Positions 35,881 through 49,877 are shown, counted from the stretch's first letter. The stretch: 64,000 nucleotides of DNA from Campylorhamphus procurvoides (GCA_013396655.1 WBMV01004991.1:545447-609446); one strand, 5' to 3'. Notes: a model not told the origin generated them from the sequence alone. Translations and numbers: made by a program.

Positions 35881-38185
35881 TCCACCCTGGAAATATTTGG
35901 ACTCCTGTAGGCAGAATGACATGTCATTGGAATATCAGACTGAAATAAACCTTCTAAGTGTACCTATGGGTTTAATTCCATGGGTTAACATAGAAAAAAA
36001 ACTAATAGCCTGTGAAGGTTATCCGTTTACAGTAGCCACGCATCCAACAGTATCAGAGACAGACCTGAAGGTGTTCCTTGCTCATACGTACAAGTAGTCA
36101 GTGCCCAAAGAACTCTTTCTTTAGGAGCTTCAAACATATGACTCTTTCAGAAAATTGCTTGCATTTCTATGAAACCCAATATTAGCTAAAGATCAGCATT
36201 TTCTTTAACCACCATGTAAACAGGAAAGTTCCCCTTACTAGGGGTACAATGGGTGGTGGCAGAGAATTTTGCTGTCTAATAAAGTTTCTGAATCCTCAAA
36301 CTGGTATTTGATAAATCCCAGTGGATTTCAAACTTTGAATTTATAGGATATGCTTCTCTTTAGCAAACTCTCATAAAACAGGCACCGAGGGGAACATGAA
36401 AAGCAACCTAGTTATAAATACTTGAACTATGTTGTAAAGTATACACTAGAGGCAAGAAAGAAGGAACTCCCCAATTCAAGAGATGAGACAAGTTAGTAAA
36501 TTTGAAGTGGAGGACTGTGTGATGCCAGAATATGTTTCTCCCATTCCACGTCCAGTTGGACTGAGATAATAATTGCTTCAAAAAAAGCCCACTCCCTATC
36601 ACTGTCTCTTCAGCTCCGCTCACCATGTTAAACTTCAAGGAATCATTACTTTGAAATGCAAAGTCAAACATTTTATTTTGGTTTTCAATTTATTTAAAAA
36701 ATATCTATAGTTCTTAGCTTCACTCATGTCAAAGTATTGGCTGGAAGGAATTCTAACCTGATAAATCTAAGAGAATAGTAAGATTTGCTTTTGGAATTTT
36801 TTGGAAATTAATCTGATGACCTTTCCAACAGAGAAGAACAAATACTGGTGCCTTGCTTCTGTTTATGCTATGTTTTCCTATAATAAAAAGAAGTTTTTCT
36901 TGTGAAGAATGACATGTTAATCAAAGAAAACCACTATTTGGGATGACCTGCAGTGACGAAAGACTGGTTCTCATTCTCCAGAAATCTAGGCAACATTTGA
37001 GAGGCTGTGCATACGTCAGAGGAGGCAGGATTTGCTCACTGAGTGCAATGGGAGGTTGTTTTGGAAGAGTCTTGGGAGGTTACTTTGGTATGTTGTGTCT
37101 TGTCCTGAGGCCTGGTCTAGCTAAGCATACACTCAATGGAAAGATTCTCTTTAATTTTCTAGTGGAAGCCCAAATCAACTTTCTTAAAGGCAACAAGGAA
37201 ACCATTAAACAAATACATGAAAGCAAAATAAATTAGTTCAACCAGGAAAACAGTACATTTTGTGTCTTTAGTAATATTGCTGACCAATACCTTGTACTTA
37301 AGTTCCCTTATTGCCTTTTATTTTGAATTAACAGCCTGGTTAGCTTAGAGATGATATATGTTTCCTTATTATTTAGGACATGTTTTCTTTGTCATATATA
37401 GGATTTTTGGACATTTTTCCTAATGAATGTGAAGTTGCCATCACCTCCATGGTTTCAGCCTGGTCATAGTTAGGATTTTTCAGACCACACACAGGCCACC
37501 TTCTTTCTTTTGGCAAGAAAAAAAACCAACTAGGGTCATAAATTATATTCATAAATATTTAGTGTATTCATATGTGTGGCTTTCTAAATAAAGAGTAGGA
37601 AAACCAAGACCTGAGGAAACCTGGTAATTCTGGAGCAGAATAATCTATTTTGTTGGGAAGAAAAACCTTCTACAAAATCTGTAGAGCTATAACTTACTCC
37701 TGACATTTAAAATAAATCATGTTTTTGTACAAGCATAATGCAAATGAAACTACTTCCAGAAAATCAGTATGGGCTTTGACCAACAGAAGTACTTGAAATA
37801 TTGAACACTAGAAGTATTCAGCAATAATGAACAGCGCAGGAAAGCATGATTTATTATGCCAGGAGAGAGACTGTCTAATTGCATAGATCCCATTCTCAAA
37901 AGTGGGCAGTGGTCTTTTTTGCACATGACCCTTCTCTTTTGAAAGAAAAAATGGGCCATGGTAGTAGTGTTGTTCGCTTGAGGTGGAAGTAGCAGAAAGA
38001 AACCTTCCCAGGATCCTCCCTTGGGCTCAGCCTTTCTTGGGTCCTGCCGAAAACATAATAAATATAACTTTTTTGTTTTTTCATTTCTTCTTGTGCTAAT
38101 AAAAAGATGGGGTTTAGGGTCTTTCTGTCCTTGTGCGTGCAGAAATGATCTTGAGTTAACATCTTTTCTGTAGCTTTGCTAACAG

Positions 38186-38229
38186 AATTATTACAGTAAT
38201 AATAGTAATAATATTCATAATAATAATAT
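38186..38229. repeat. (AAT)n interrupted microsatellite
   Basis: AATAAT units broken by single substitutions. On the minus strand it reads as a run of Tyr codons in one frame, explaining the odd reverse open frame there. Confidence 0.8.
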
Positions 38230-38324
38230 GAGCAATACACAGCTGCTAACAATTTGCTTGCTGTGTTTGGACCAAGCTAGCTCCTGAAAAATGCCAAATG
38301 TCATCTAAGAAATATACAATATCT

Positions 38325-38434
38325 TCATATAATCATATAATGATTTGGATTGGAAGGAGTCTTTAAAGATCATCTAGTCCCTCTTTCACTGTAACATTGC
38401 TCAGAACTCCATTTAAGCAGACCTTCAGTTCCTC
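38325..38434 (-). mobile_element. Short CR1 LINE 3' fragment
   Basis: TCATATAATCATATAATG (38325-38342) is a decayed pair of the CR1 tail unit in the same orientation as the 7.6-kb copy. The familiar GATTTGGATTGGAAGGAGTC then CTTTAAAGATCATCTAGTCC follows. After that the match weakens through GCTCAGAACTCCATTTAAGC to about 38434. The element lies on the minus strand, is strongly 5'-truncated and non-coding. Confidence 0.88.
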
Positions 38435-41400
38435 TTGACCTCAGGTCTGGCCTTGGTTTGGCCTTCTATGAGAAGGCTTACACAACCTCCCCAGAAGGTG
38501 GATGAAACTCCTTACAGTGCTAGCTGTTCAATCTGTACTATTTTGGTTGCCTTTGTGCCATACTGCAAAATTTTTCATATTGGAGACAGGAATGACAATT
38601 ATGCCCAAGTCAAGATAGTTCATTACGATTTGAACATAGTCTTGATTTTAAGTTCAACACAGTTTTCATAAGGCTTACAAAGAAATCTCTCATCTTCTCG
38701 TTAAAGTTCTCACTTTCTTAATATGATTACATTACATTTCCTGTTATTTTTCACACAACCTGATTCCAAACTGCCCTAAATTGTTTGGTCACCCTCTATC
38801 ACTTGGATAAAAAATTTGTGAGGTGAGCTAAAAAGGGTCAGGGGAGATGTTTGTGTGCAGGACCCCGTCAAATTGCAGAAGTGGAAGAGTTCAGAAGACA
38901 TATGTGGCCAATTTGCATGGTTAGCTGATAGGAGAACAGTTGCCTGGGGTAAGAGCTGAAACTCATGCATCAGTGAAAATTATCAGCCTCTGAATCTCTG
39001 TCCAGATGTGCACCCCTCATCTGATCTTGTATTATTTTCAGGTGTCCATGTCTTTGCCCAGGTATAAGAATGGAGGCTTTGAGGCATGCCTTTGGAATGT
39101 ATTTCAGACTCAGACATTTGATAGGGCTATGAGAGAGCTTTTTTCCTTCACTCACACCACAGTGCTGATCATTGATAAAATATATTCAGAACATGCAAAG
39201 TCATTGCTCGCAGAATTTATAGCAGAGTAAACAAGAATAGGACAGCCTGCTCTGTCACTACAAAGCTGAGAGCTAAGGTATGAGAACCGTGAATAATGCT
39301 GTTAACATACCTTGAAATTACTCCACATTAGTCCTGAAGGCTCCTTGTTTTACAGATACAGCCATAGGACAAATATTTTTTCTGCAGAAGAAATGGCAAA
39401 ATCTTTAGATACTTTATCCAACCCCATTCAAGAGATGGTAGGCCTATCTGTAGGGCCCTGAAGGATGGAAGGAGAGGGCACAGGGTACATAGTCTTCATG
39501 CTCTGTCCCTGCTTGTTATAACAATGGCCATTTCAAGCACTGCTTATGAACTTGTGTCATGTGATGGGCTACCAATTAGCCTGCTGGATGATGGGGCTAA
39601 AGGAAATCCTCAGCTCCTGAACATTACCCTTATGACACACACTTGAAATGTGGTGTAAGAAGGCAAGCAAAATATTTGAGGGCTTAGAGTGAATAAAGCT
39701 CTCCAGATATCTGAGTGAGGAGGGGAATCTGGGAAACAACTCAAATGAGAATTTCCTACTGGAAGGTACAGCGCAGTCATAAGATCAGAGGGAAGAGATG
39801 CTACCTTCATGTAAATTCTACTCAGGCAAAACTGAAATGGGTCCAAACTTCATAGCAGTTACATGTTCTGAACTGCTCAGCACTTAGTAAACTTAAATGG
39901 AGGCAAGATGTTTGTGCTAGATGGAGAAGCACATTTCCTGCCCAAAGAACGTGTTAAAGGAAAAAAAGAGTGACATTTGTATGTACCTGTTTGTTTTTTG
40001 TTAGAATATTGCTATGTGATTTTTCATTAACTCCCAGGAGGCCTCTTGGATCCCTATTCCCTGGCTTCTAAGCTCAGGCTTAGGTGATTTTCTGACAATG
40101 TTTAAAACTGACCAGTGGTGCTAGTCAAGAATATGATATCCTCATATCATGTTCCCCCGTGCTGTACTTGCTGTGCTTATGTTAACCCTCCCCACCCCCC
40201 ACTTCTGGACTTTAAAACATCAGACTAGAAAGATGAAGAGCATGTCTCAGAGTTTCAAATGATACATAATGTTGATTAATAGTGACCTAGAGGGTCAACT
40301 TAAATTTAGGGCTAGAGTTTCTAGTAATGGAGGAGAAAATTACTGAAAAGCAAAAATCGTAGTTTTCCTCCTTTAGGCACAATAATAACCATTGTCAAAT
40401 TTCAGAAATATAATACTGTGGAGCTGTCTACTGAAGGAAGCTGCTGAAAGCCCTATTAGTAAAGTCATAGGGAACAGGACTGAACAAATTTGGGGAAGGT
40501 GCCCTGGGGAACATTCAGAAGGATGGTGAGATGATCTGAGGGCTCTTTTGATTTCTGATATTTATGATTTTAAACCTTGGTATTATTGCAATATTACTGC
40601 ATACTCAGTAGTGAGACAGGAGAGAAGTAGCAAAATAGTGGCATGAATTGAAGAAGTCAAAGAGACTTCCTTTGATGTGAGAAGTAAAACCAAACATCAG
40701 CAGAATTTTGGAGCTGAATGGGTGAATTTCTGCTGTAGATGGCTGGGGAGACTATATTTCAGGGTGAATACCCAGAATAATTGTCCAAAGGCACAGGACA
40801 TGGGCAGAGGTTCATACCATTCTAAACGGGGTAGTGCTGAAACTCATCTAATACAAGGGAAGGGAGAAGGGCCTGTGGTTTAACCTCTGCTTGAAGTCCC
40901 TGTAAATCTGATGCTGACTGTTCCTGAGATAGCTGGAGATGAGAGGAGATGGGTAGAAGGCAAGCCTTGTCACACCAGAAACCCTTATTTCACTGCTGTT
41001 ACAGCTGCAGCTTCTGTCTCCTGAGGACCAACACCATTCTTCTCATTTCATACTCCAGGATGAGGCTGCACATTTGGTAACCGATACTGGAGCACACAGT
41101 GGGGTGGGACAGAGTGCTGGAAATTACCCTCACTGTATTTTCATTTTCTTTGTATATTCTGTGAGTGAGCCAGCACAGCTTAACTGGCAAGGCTCACAGA
41201 AAGAATAAATCAGCATAGTGGGAATGGAGCCACCATGATTTATACAGCTGAAATCCTTGGGTCTGTATTTTCAGTTTGCTTCTGTAATTTATTGACTTTT
41301 TGTCCTTATGGTTTGACTCTGCCTTTCTCCAAGGGTATCACACTGCCATTCCCACTTCATAGTATTTCATCACAAAACAGAAAGCCACTTACTCTTTGGG

Positions 41401-43970
41401 GGTTATTTGACGTCTAAGAAGTCTTTCATCTCCATGATGATATTTTGGGATAAGAACCAAGGCATTCTGGATGATGTTACAAGTTAAAGAATGCTTGTAA
41501 ATATTTCTTTTTCAAGAATGACCTGTTCCCAAGCCCTCCCACATGAGAGTTTAGCTCACAAAGAGGTAAGTGAAGGCAGTCTTTCCCTAATGAAGGAAAA
41601 ATAACAACTTCAAAAGATGAGGTCCTCAAAGACCTAAAAATGGAAATTGATTCCAGAAATAGGAATTGGTTACATTTAGGATTTTTATGAATTTAGGATA
41701 CTTATGAAAATGCTTCTGTCTTCTCATTGAACTATGTGGCATGGCTGTGCATTTTAAGAAGCAATCAGAAAGGACTCTTCTCTTTGACATAAATATTTGT
41801 GGAACCATCAAAATGATAGATATTTCGTCTGAAATTGAATCAAGAAAGATAAACTGGGACAGGCATGTGACACAAGCATGATTTTTACTGACATATGGCA
41901 GAAAGAAATAACCTGTCAATATATCATATTATGAGATTATATGATTTCTGATACATATTTTTTTTGTCATCCTAAGTGGAGGTAGTTACATGTGAGGGAC
42001 AAGTCAGATAAGAAAGATATTTCAGATAGAGATTGCAGACAAGATAGACAGAAGAAGAGTGACTGGGAAAGCATGAGAGAAATGCAATTACTTTTGAAGA
42101 TGATTAGACAATCAAGTTCCACTTTGTATTAGCATGAATTTTGAAGAGTTCCCTTGGGCTCACAGGATGCTCTTTCAGGGTTTATGCTGGGCAACTAAAG
42201 TCATAAGCAGGATCGTTGTATCATGTAAACATCATCCCATGGAAACAAAAGTGGAATTTGAGTTTGATAGTCACTTTTATTTACACTTGTTTTTTAATAT
42301 TAAAAAAATAATAATGTCAAAGAATAAATAAGTCATCTGAGTTTAGTCCCATCATGCAATTTTCATGTCATTGATTCCTCATTTAGAAATTTGCATGACA
42401 CAAATCAGGAATATCTATGTTACTGTTAACAACTAGAGCTGTGTTTGATAGTATCATGACCTGCATTTGCATCTTACTGGAGGCCCATCCCTGTAATTGA
42501 AGAAATATTCCCAGTGTGATTAATAATCCTTACATTGTTAATAGTTGTGGGGAAGTGATCTGCAATGAGATGAGCATTTTAAAGTAACATTACCACTACT
42601 GTTGTCTGTTCAAGAAACAATCATAATACTTTATGCTTTTTTTTTTGTCTCACAGATGTTTGTTGCCACCATCTTCATATTTAAATTTACCTCCTAAATA
42701 TAGGAAGAAAGTGGGCCATGGAATTTTCCTGGGATCAGGTTACCATCTATCACTTGAATTATGAGGACAAAAACTTGAGGTGCCTTTTTCAGCTTCCATA
42801 GCTCTTGTATAAGGAAATACATTGGGCAGCTTGAATTTTTTCATGGCTTTCCCCAATATTCCTCCACCCATGCAGGGCTGAAAGAACTGGCTGAACACCA
42901 TTTTCAGCTGCTGTAAAGATATTTCACATACTGCTTGTAGAAACAGTGATTTCAGTTAACAGTCTTTTAGTGAATAAATGTTGGAAATATTTTGAAACCA
43001 AATCTTGTGTGGGCTGAAGGAACTGAAAGGTTGCAACTGCCTAGTGGGTGATGCCAGCTGATGCCATCAGGAAACCATTTCTCATTATTATTATATAAGT
43101 TTGGTAGCTTCTCATGATTCTTAACTACAACAGTAAAACATTAGGAACAACCCTGCTTCTCAAATGTTTTAATCATCAAGCTATTGCAATGCCACTTGCT
43201 TTATATAAAGATGTTTATCTAGTCACAGAAGCAGGGAGTGTATGTGATCCATTTCACAAGAGTGAAACCTAAGGATTTACCTAAAGACCCAACAATGTTG
43301 TGAGGTAATATTTATAAATGTAACAGGTGTTGTAGCAGTTGCAAATTGGCAGCCTTACATCATCCTTCTCTAATTGGCTTTGAATTCTCTGCACAGTTAT
43401 TTGAATGTCAATAATTTCATATAATGCTTGAAAGCAGAGTGAAACAACTCTTTTAACCAGGGAAAAACAATCATAATGACTATCTCTGGTGCATTTCACT
43501 GCCATTTGGAGGTGTGAGCTGGGAGGGTAGTGCTGAAATTCTGGGGACATCTGATTTCCATACGGGTGATGCTGGGTTGTGATGCATCATAGTGTATTTC
43601 TGCTGTTAGTGAAAGGACCTAACCCCTTGCAAGAAGTAAAAACTCAAGGAGCATATGAATGTTATCTTCTTTGGTGAGTAAATAAATCATGGTATATAAC
43701 ATCCAGCTGTTGTATACTCAGAGGAAATATTAACTCCTTTTATTAATTAGACTCTGTGATCTAAAAATTCACAGTTGAAATGCAGAGTTAAGGCTCCTGT
43801 TAAGTCAGCCGTAACTGTTCCATACACCTGTGCTATAAAGGGACATGGGAAAAAGGGAAGTGAAGGTGTAAGTTATGGATAAATAGAAATACCATTTAAA
43901 ATCCAAGTCTAGAAAGCACATAAATACTTGTCTATCTTTAAGACTGTTATGTACCCTATCCAAGACTAAT
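38435..43970. other. Unique non-coding stretch
   Basis: AT-rich single-copy DNA with a C-rich patch at 40187-40201 and a small imperfect palindrome (ATGATAT/ATATCAT) at about 40134-40151. No gene, RNA or transposon recognised. Confidence 0.55.
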
Positions 43971-44040
43971 ACAGTGAATGGAACTACTTACATGTGTAAA
44001 AGTTAAGCACATGCTCAAGACTTTCACTGGACCCAGGATT
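43971..44040. mobile_element. Possible ancient interspersed repeat fragment
   Basis: The string ACTTACATGTGTAAAAGTTA then AGCACATGCTCAAGACTTTC resembles a word series I recall as recurrent in bird and reptile DNA (CATGTGTAAAGTTAAGCA-type). Family name and borders cannot be given from one copy. It has no coding capacity. Confidence 0.3.
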
Positions 44041-45715
44041 CTCTGTCCTTTGAGATTTGTACTCTTAAATATGAAAGGTACTTCTGTGCCTATTGTCAGA
44101 ACCAGGCCTATCTAGATTATTTTCTAGATTTTTGAAACTTTAAAACCTTTACATCTTCTATATTCTGGTCATATAATTCTTCTCTGTGTTAACAAAATGG
44201 TGTCAGGAAATGTGCTTGCACATCTCAGTTCGTTAATTTCTTGGACGTGTTCCTTTGCATTCCCCCTTTGAGTCAACAGAAGTGCCCACATAAGCAAGAT
44301 GTATGATTTTATTATAAATAAAGACATAAAAATACTACTTTCAACTAGAAAATTCAGATTACACAAACCTGTTGGTTGCCTTTGTGACAGGACTAATCTT
44401 ACTTGCAGTTGTCAAGGTATTAAATAGCACGTGGCACACTGGGCTTTGAAACATGCAACTAGTAGTAGATAAGAAATTAGGTTCTCCTTGAGAGCAGCAG
44501 TATCTGCAAACACTAAGTAAATTTAAAATGAACAATTATATTCTCTATAACTTTATTAAATATGTTCAACTGAAAGATAAATAGAGATCTAACTTTACTT
44601 GCCACTGTATGCCTTATTGTAAGGAAGGTCAGCTTTCTTCAACTTACATTTAATGGGCTTTAATATTAGGGGAAAATCTGGATACTGAGAAAATCAAATT
44701 AGCATCTACTTCAACAACTGCACATAATTACCTTTCCATGAAAAAGAGCTTTTTATGTCTGTTCATCTATTATCATTTCTATCTCAAAGGAGTAAGTTAG
44801 GAGGAAAATCAAAAAGAGCAATTAACATTCAGAACAATTACTGCTATCTTAGGAACCAACTCAGAAGTTGCTAAGATGATGGCTGCAATGTCATGTGAAA
44901 TAAGGGATAGAGCAGGAAGGAAACATGTGCCTCCTACTCCAGACTCATGCATATTTAAAAATTGAAAGGTGTAATTTGATATGGCATATAATCTAATTTA
45001 GATGTGTCATAATAAAGAAGCTGAGTGAAAATCAAAATACAGATACAGAGGTGAACAATGTCATAGTAAGACCACTGAAGTTGCATTTTGTGGATAAACT
45101 AGAAAGAAATATAAATCTCCTTAATGCATATTATTGGCAAGTCAGGAGGGGATATCACCAACTCAAAGCATATTATAAAGGGAGACTATTCATGTATTAC
45201 TGGAAGATCCAGTTAGCTGGTCTGAGATCTCGCATCCCCAAGTACACGGGCATTGATGTCACTAGTTTGTCTAGAAAAGTCACGGACCATGAAACTATGA
45301 ACACACTCGAAATCTGGGCATTTAATGTGGTAAAGTAACAATTATTATAGTGTACCTGCGATGCTCAGCACAGGAATATGTGAATAAGCCACAAGCAGAG
45401 GGTGGTCCCATGAGCATGGAATTTTGGGGCTACCCTGCAGTGAGCTAGTATGTCCCTCTGGCCCACTGTTCAGGACAGAACTTGCCATTGTCTTCTAACA
45501 ATTTGCTGTCCTGTGCTGTTTGCCTGTCCATAGACAGCTGGAGGCTTCTGTTTTGTGTTTTGAAGGCTGTCTTTTTAATCACACATTTGCATTTCAGTCA
45601 TACAGCACATGGGGATATCATTAGTGTCTCTTGGTGTTGTGGCAAATAGCATGGTTCACCCTAATTTTATTCATTGTGCTAGATGTTTTCCTAAGTACTT
45701 TTTGAATCATTTATT
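44041..45715. other. Unique non-coding stretch
   Basis: AT-rich single-copy DNA. A 95-codon forward open frame at 45051-45338 has no family features. The block 44680-44860 has many ATTA/TAATTA cores and could be a conserved non-coding element. Confidence 0.5.
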
Positions 45716-45732
45716 AAAAAAAAAAAAAAAAA
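45716..45732. repeat. Poly-A run (A17)
   Basis: A pure A run lying 18 bases left of the solo LTR. It is not part of a recognised retroposon. Confidence 0.95.
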
Positions 45733-45750
45733 GGTTGGTTCCACAGTTAC

Positions 45751-46198
45751 CTGTGGTTTAGGAATGATATTCCCCAGTTTAGTGCTCCCACTGAAACCAC
45801 GCTGGCACTTACGTCCCCTCCCCTTCCAGTTGGAAGCACAGAAGGTGAAGGTCATGGTTTGAGATAAGAACAATTTAATGGAAACAGCAGTGACACAAGA
45901 AAACAAACAGCAACAGCAACAATATTATTAACAAAAGTGTACAAAGAGAGGGTGATTTACATGCAAAATGCTTACCAAGCCTGGGACAATGAAAAGCAAA
46001 GGTGGATGGGTTCTCTACCCTGCCATGCTTTATTCCACCACAAGCCATGCCCTTCTTCCTGGTAATGCCAGAGAGTCTCTTACCTCTGTCTCCTGGCCAT
46101 GAGGTGAGACAGTATAGAATAACAACCTAGACAGGCTCCACCTCCTCACAGCTACTGCAAAATAAATTAACTCTGTCCTGGCCAAAAGCAGGACAACA
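45751..46198 (-). mobile_element. Old solo LTR of an avian endogenous retrovirus
   Basis: Read on the minus strand the element starts TGTTGTCCTGCTTTTGGCC, continues AGGACAGAGTTAATTT, and ends near TTCCTAAACCACAG. This start and end pattern is shared by many bird ERV LTRs. The late part contains ATTAAA (complement of 45874-45879) followed by GTTCTTATCTCAAACCATGA, the usual polyadenylation neighbourhood of these LTRs. An AATAAA also occurs (complement of 46029-46034). Length is about 448 bases. No gag, pol or env sequence lies on either side, so it is a solo LTR left by recombination. Flanks GTTAC (45746-45750) and GTGAC (46199-46203) may be a 5-base target duplication with one change. The group is probably ERVL-like, by the duplication length only. 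Confidence 0.82.
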
Positions 46199-46965
46199 GT
46201 GACTAAAATTTCAGAGGTTTTTTTAATTAAATAGATTCAGTTGCAACATGTAAAAATAAATAAAGACATCCAAACCATTTAGCTGGCTGGATCTCCAAGG
46301 GCTTGGGTACATGTCAGTGGGAGTTTAATGTTACTTCTAAAGAGTAAACAGTCTTCTCTGTTAGATTAATTGCATAAGGTTGCCTTGCAAATATTAAATA
46401 ATTGATAAAGATCCAAATCTGAAGTAAATAAAGCCTGACATTGTTTACTTGAAATTTTCTTCCCTCCCTTAGAAAAGTAATGCCTATTCCCCAATGTATT
46501 TGGGAGAAAAATGAAAATTTGTTTGCTGCTTTCACACTCCTATTTTAGTGCTGATAGAGAAAAAGAAATAGATTTCCATGTCACTCTTTCTCCTGTATTC
46601 AGTTACATCTTCTGTACTTGTTAAAAATTCTTACCACGGCTGGTGACTTTCCATTTCAACAACTGGATCAGCTCTAACATGAGTGACAAAGTACAACACC
46701 CCCTTGTCCTTCCCTTGGCCTTGTTCTGCAGTTACAACCATGCTGAAATCTTGGAATTAAAGGAGTAATCTCTTCTTCCAAAATTAGTTACTTTGGTTTT
46801 AGGGAGATTTTTTGTATAATATAGGAAGGAAAGTTGTACAACTGAACCCTAAAGGCAGACGATGGAGATGAGAAGCTGTGAAAACCAGGCAGTTGTGAGT
46901 AGACCAGGTATTCATCAACTCTCAGACCACAAGTCTTTTGCTTGTTTATTGCTTCCTGCTCATCC

Positions 46966-47004
46966 AATTACAAATACATCCCATTCTTGGCTGTATTTGT
47001 AATT
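46966..47004. repeat. Perfect 12-base inverted repeat
   Basis: AATTACAAATAC (46966-46977) and GTATTTGTAATT (46993-47004) are exact reverse complements with a 15-base spacer. Each arm holds an ATTA core and a forkhead-like word, so the pair could serve as mirrored binding sites or form a short hairpin. The stem is too short for a typical microRNA precursor. Confidence 0.85.
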
Positions 47005-49856
47005 CAGTATCTTCAGGTTTATCAGTGGAGGCCAACTGAATGCAAGAAGCATCACTTGTTCTGGTGTTGTTCACTGGGACTCTCACCCTCATGAGCGTGT
47101 CTCCTGGCTGATGCTGGTATTTTCTTTTTGAAAATAAATACAGAAGGCACCACTTGGAGGCTGTTCCCCAGCTGGCTGCATTTCCTACAGAAATGAATTA
47201 GCAAAAAATGAGGCAAATGTGATTGCACATTATGTTGGTTTTCTTCCTAATAACTTTTGAGTCCACAGGCCAATTTCAACTCAATTTGACAGAAGGTAAA
47301 AGCTTTAGGATTATTACCTTCCTACAAAGCTGGGGAAAAATAAGCATCTGGATAGAGGAGATAAGACCAAATGAGTGCCCTGCAGATGGAAAAGTAAACA
47401 GATTCATTCAGCCTGACAGCAGCCTGCTGGCCACCAAGCACAGGCTACCCATGTCGCTGCCTTTTCTCAGTGAAAGCGTCAGATGGGATGTGGGGTAGAG
47501 GCAGAGTAATCCTCAACAATGAAAGAATACTTATCCAACATATAAAACATATACTCATATTTCTGACCAGGAAAGGTTTTGTATAGAGGGAAACCCTAGA
47601 ATCCATCATTTTTGGGGGATACTAAAGAGAATTGCAGTCCTGAACAAGCACTGACATACTATTGTGGACCATGCTATCCTAAAGTTGGCCCTGTGTGTGA
47701 AGCTCAGATTAGCACAGGTGGAATGAGGAAACCTAGGATAAAACCAGGATATAGAGGTAAAGTCTAGGATTCTGAATTCCTTATAGACAATTTTCTAAAG
47801 CTATACATTAGCTTCATTTCTTATGGCCTGATTTTCCTGGTTCTGAGTAACTGAAGGACTCAGAAATTTATAATAGGTACTCACATTCAAGTCAGTTCTC
47901 TTTAGGTGTCTAGATAAATGTAGATTTAAAAGAATAGTTCTAGATACTTGAATTTGGCTTTGTGATCTGATTCTCAGCAATGATGAAAATCAAACTCCTA
48001 TCTGAAGCCACAGGCAACGGATCTTTGCAAAAATCATTTAAAAATGACCAAATTTATGGTTGAAAGTTACCTCCAGGCCTTCATTTCGAAGGGGAAGTAA
48101 TTAAAATGTTGAGTTTTATTGTGAGAGGATATCAAATGGAAAGCATTTCCAAGAAACAGTGGAATCTATTGTTCCAGTGGAAATTTGCCTTCATTAGCTA
48201 AGAAAGTATCAGCAGACAATCAATAATGGTGGTGCTACATTGTGACTGTATTAGGGAAATATCCCAGGGTAACAAGACAGAGACAAGTGGTTCAGTTCTT
48301 ATGTCTCCTGTGGCTTTCATTTTGCCACAGCCACCTGTTAATTTTTTTAGGACTGTGGGGCCCACCAAAAGTCCTCCTCTTCCTTCCTTCTTCTCTCTGT
48401 GCCTCGGTGTGTCCTCCATGGGAAGGTTGTAATTAACTGGGTTGTTGGTATCAGAGTCCCATGGCTTTTAGGTTGACATTCCCTATGCAGAAGAACTGGT
48501 TGGGAAGCAACATGAAGCCACACTCTTCCTAATTTCTCTTCAGGAGTTTCAGGTCTGGCCTTCGAATAAGAGAGAAACTGTTTTTCTTTACGGATTATTT
48601 TGGACTGAGATTATGTGGAGGACCCCACCCTAGGTCTCACAACTCATATAAAGTTTGAAGAAAAAAAAGTAAACTGCTGTAAAAGCTGTAAACTCCTATT
48701 ATCCATAGAAACAAGAAAGCTGAGTGTTTCTGGCAGAGGATTTGCTAAAAGCATTCCAAAATGATCTGAAAATCAAATGCGCTACATAGAGCCATTTTGC
48801 AAACTAGAAGTGGACACATTTAAAGGCTACCTAAAACAGGAAAAGTATTGAAACAGTGTCTTTATTGTTTACCACAGGCACACTGACAAAGGAGTAAGGT
48901 CTGCCCCACTGTGAATTTAATATTAAAAAGACATATAAGATAGTTTTTTTGAAGTCGCCTGTTATAGCAGACTGTCAAAAGACTTCTAGCATACCCTTAT
49001 TTGGAATCAGGTTTAACTACTAAGACTCTTACCTGCAAAGGCATTTAAACACTATTTTACTATTTCCTGAATGCCAATTAGGCATCTGTACAAGAGATAC
49101 ATCTTTGAGAATCTAGGCCTATATTTTTATACTGTGTAGGTTGGTAAGAAAGCTGAATGGTGTCCTACTTGGGTGTGTCTTTATTCACATCAAATCTCAA
49201 AGCAGAAAGAGGCTTGATACAAGGGAATCTCTCCACATTTTCACAACTCTGAGGAAGACTCTTGTGTCTCAGGGCAGTAAGCAATCTCTTCCATTCCACT
49301 GAGAGCTGAAATACAGATGTACAACATGGTAAAGGTCTCCCCCACTTCTAATGACCCACCCCATGTAGGGCTTTGTCCAATGATTTTATGCAGTGCTGTG
49401 CCTCTTGGCCCATGCCACTCTGGTTTGTCCTTCTCTACATAAAAATTGATAGATTCACATGAAGACAGGGTTCTTTGATGTTTCCAGAGTTCTGTGATAC
49501 CTCCTGGTATCCACAGAAACAGTATAATCACAAAAGTAGGATATGCTGCTCTTCAACACTAACAGAGTTGATTGTCAGTGTTTGTGCCAAATTAGTTAAA
49601 AATGTGCATGTTGAAATACATTAGAGGTAAATTTAACAGATCTGACCTGAAGCTCTTCTCACAAGCATTTACTAGTCTTTCCTACTGCACCAACACCAAC
49701 TTCTCGGTGTGAGTGCCAGAAGAGTAAATCATGGTATTTGTCTTCCCCATTGTGAAGAAAAGGGCACAGAAAAGAGGGAATCCTGAGCTATCACTGCCTC
49801 TCTCCTGTTGCATGTTTCTGATGTTGAAATCTGGCAGCTCTGGTTTCCATGAGTTA

Positions 49857-49877
49857 GTGTGTGTATGTGTGTGTGTG
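49857..49877. repeat. Short (GT)n microsatellite
   Basis: GT units with one AT interruption. A plain dinucleotide repeat. Confidence 0.85.

Larger units (their letters stand above)
30323..38324. other. Long unique non-coding stretch
   Basis: About 8 kb of AT-rich single-copy DNA. Minor points: a perfect 12-base palindrome AATAATATTATT near 30764-30775; an AT-rich block with clustered TTAATTA/TAATTAATTA cores at 35805-35880; an AAT-type repeat at 38186-38229. All open frames are short (largest 142 codons, minus strand, 34719-35147) and unrecognised. Confidence 0.55.
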
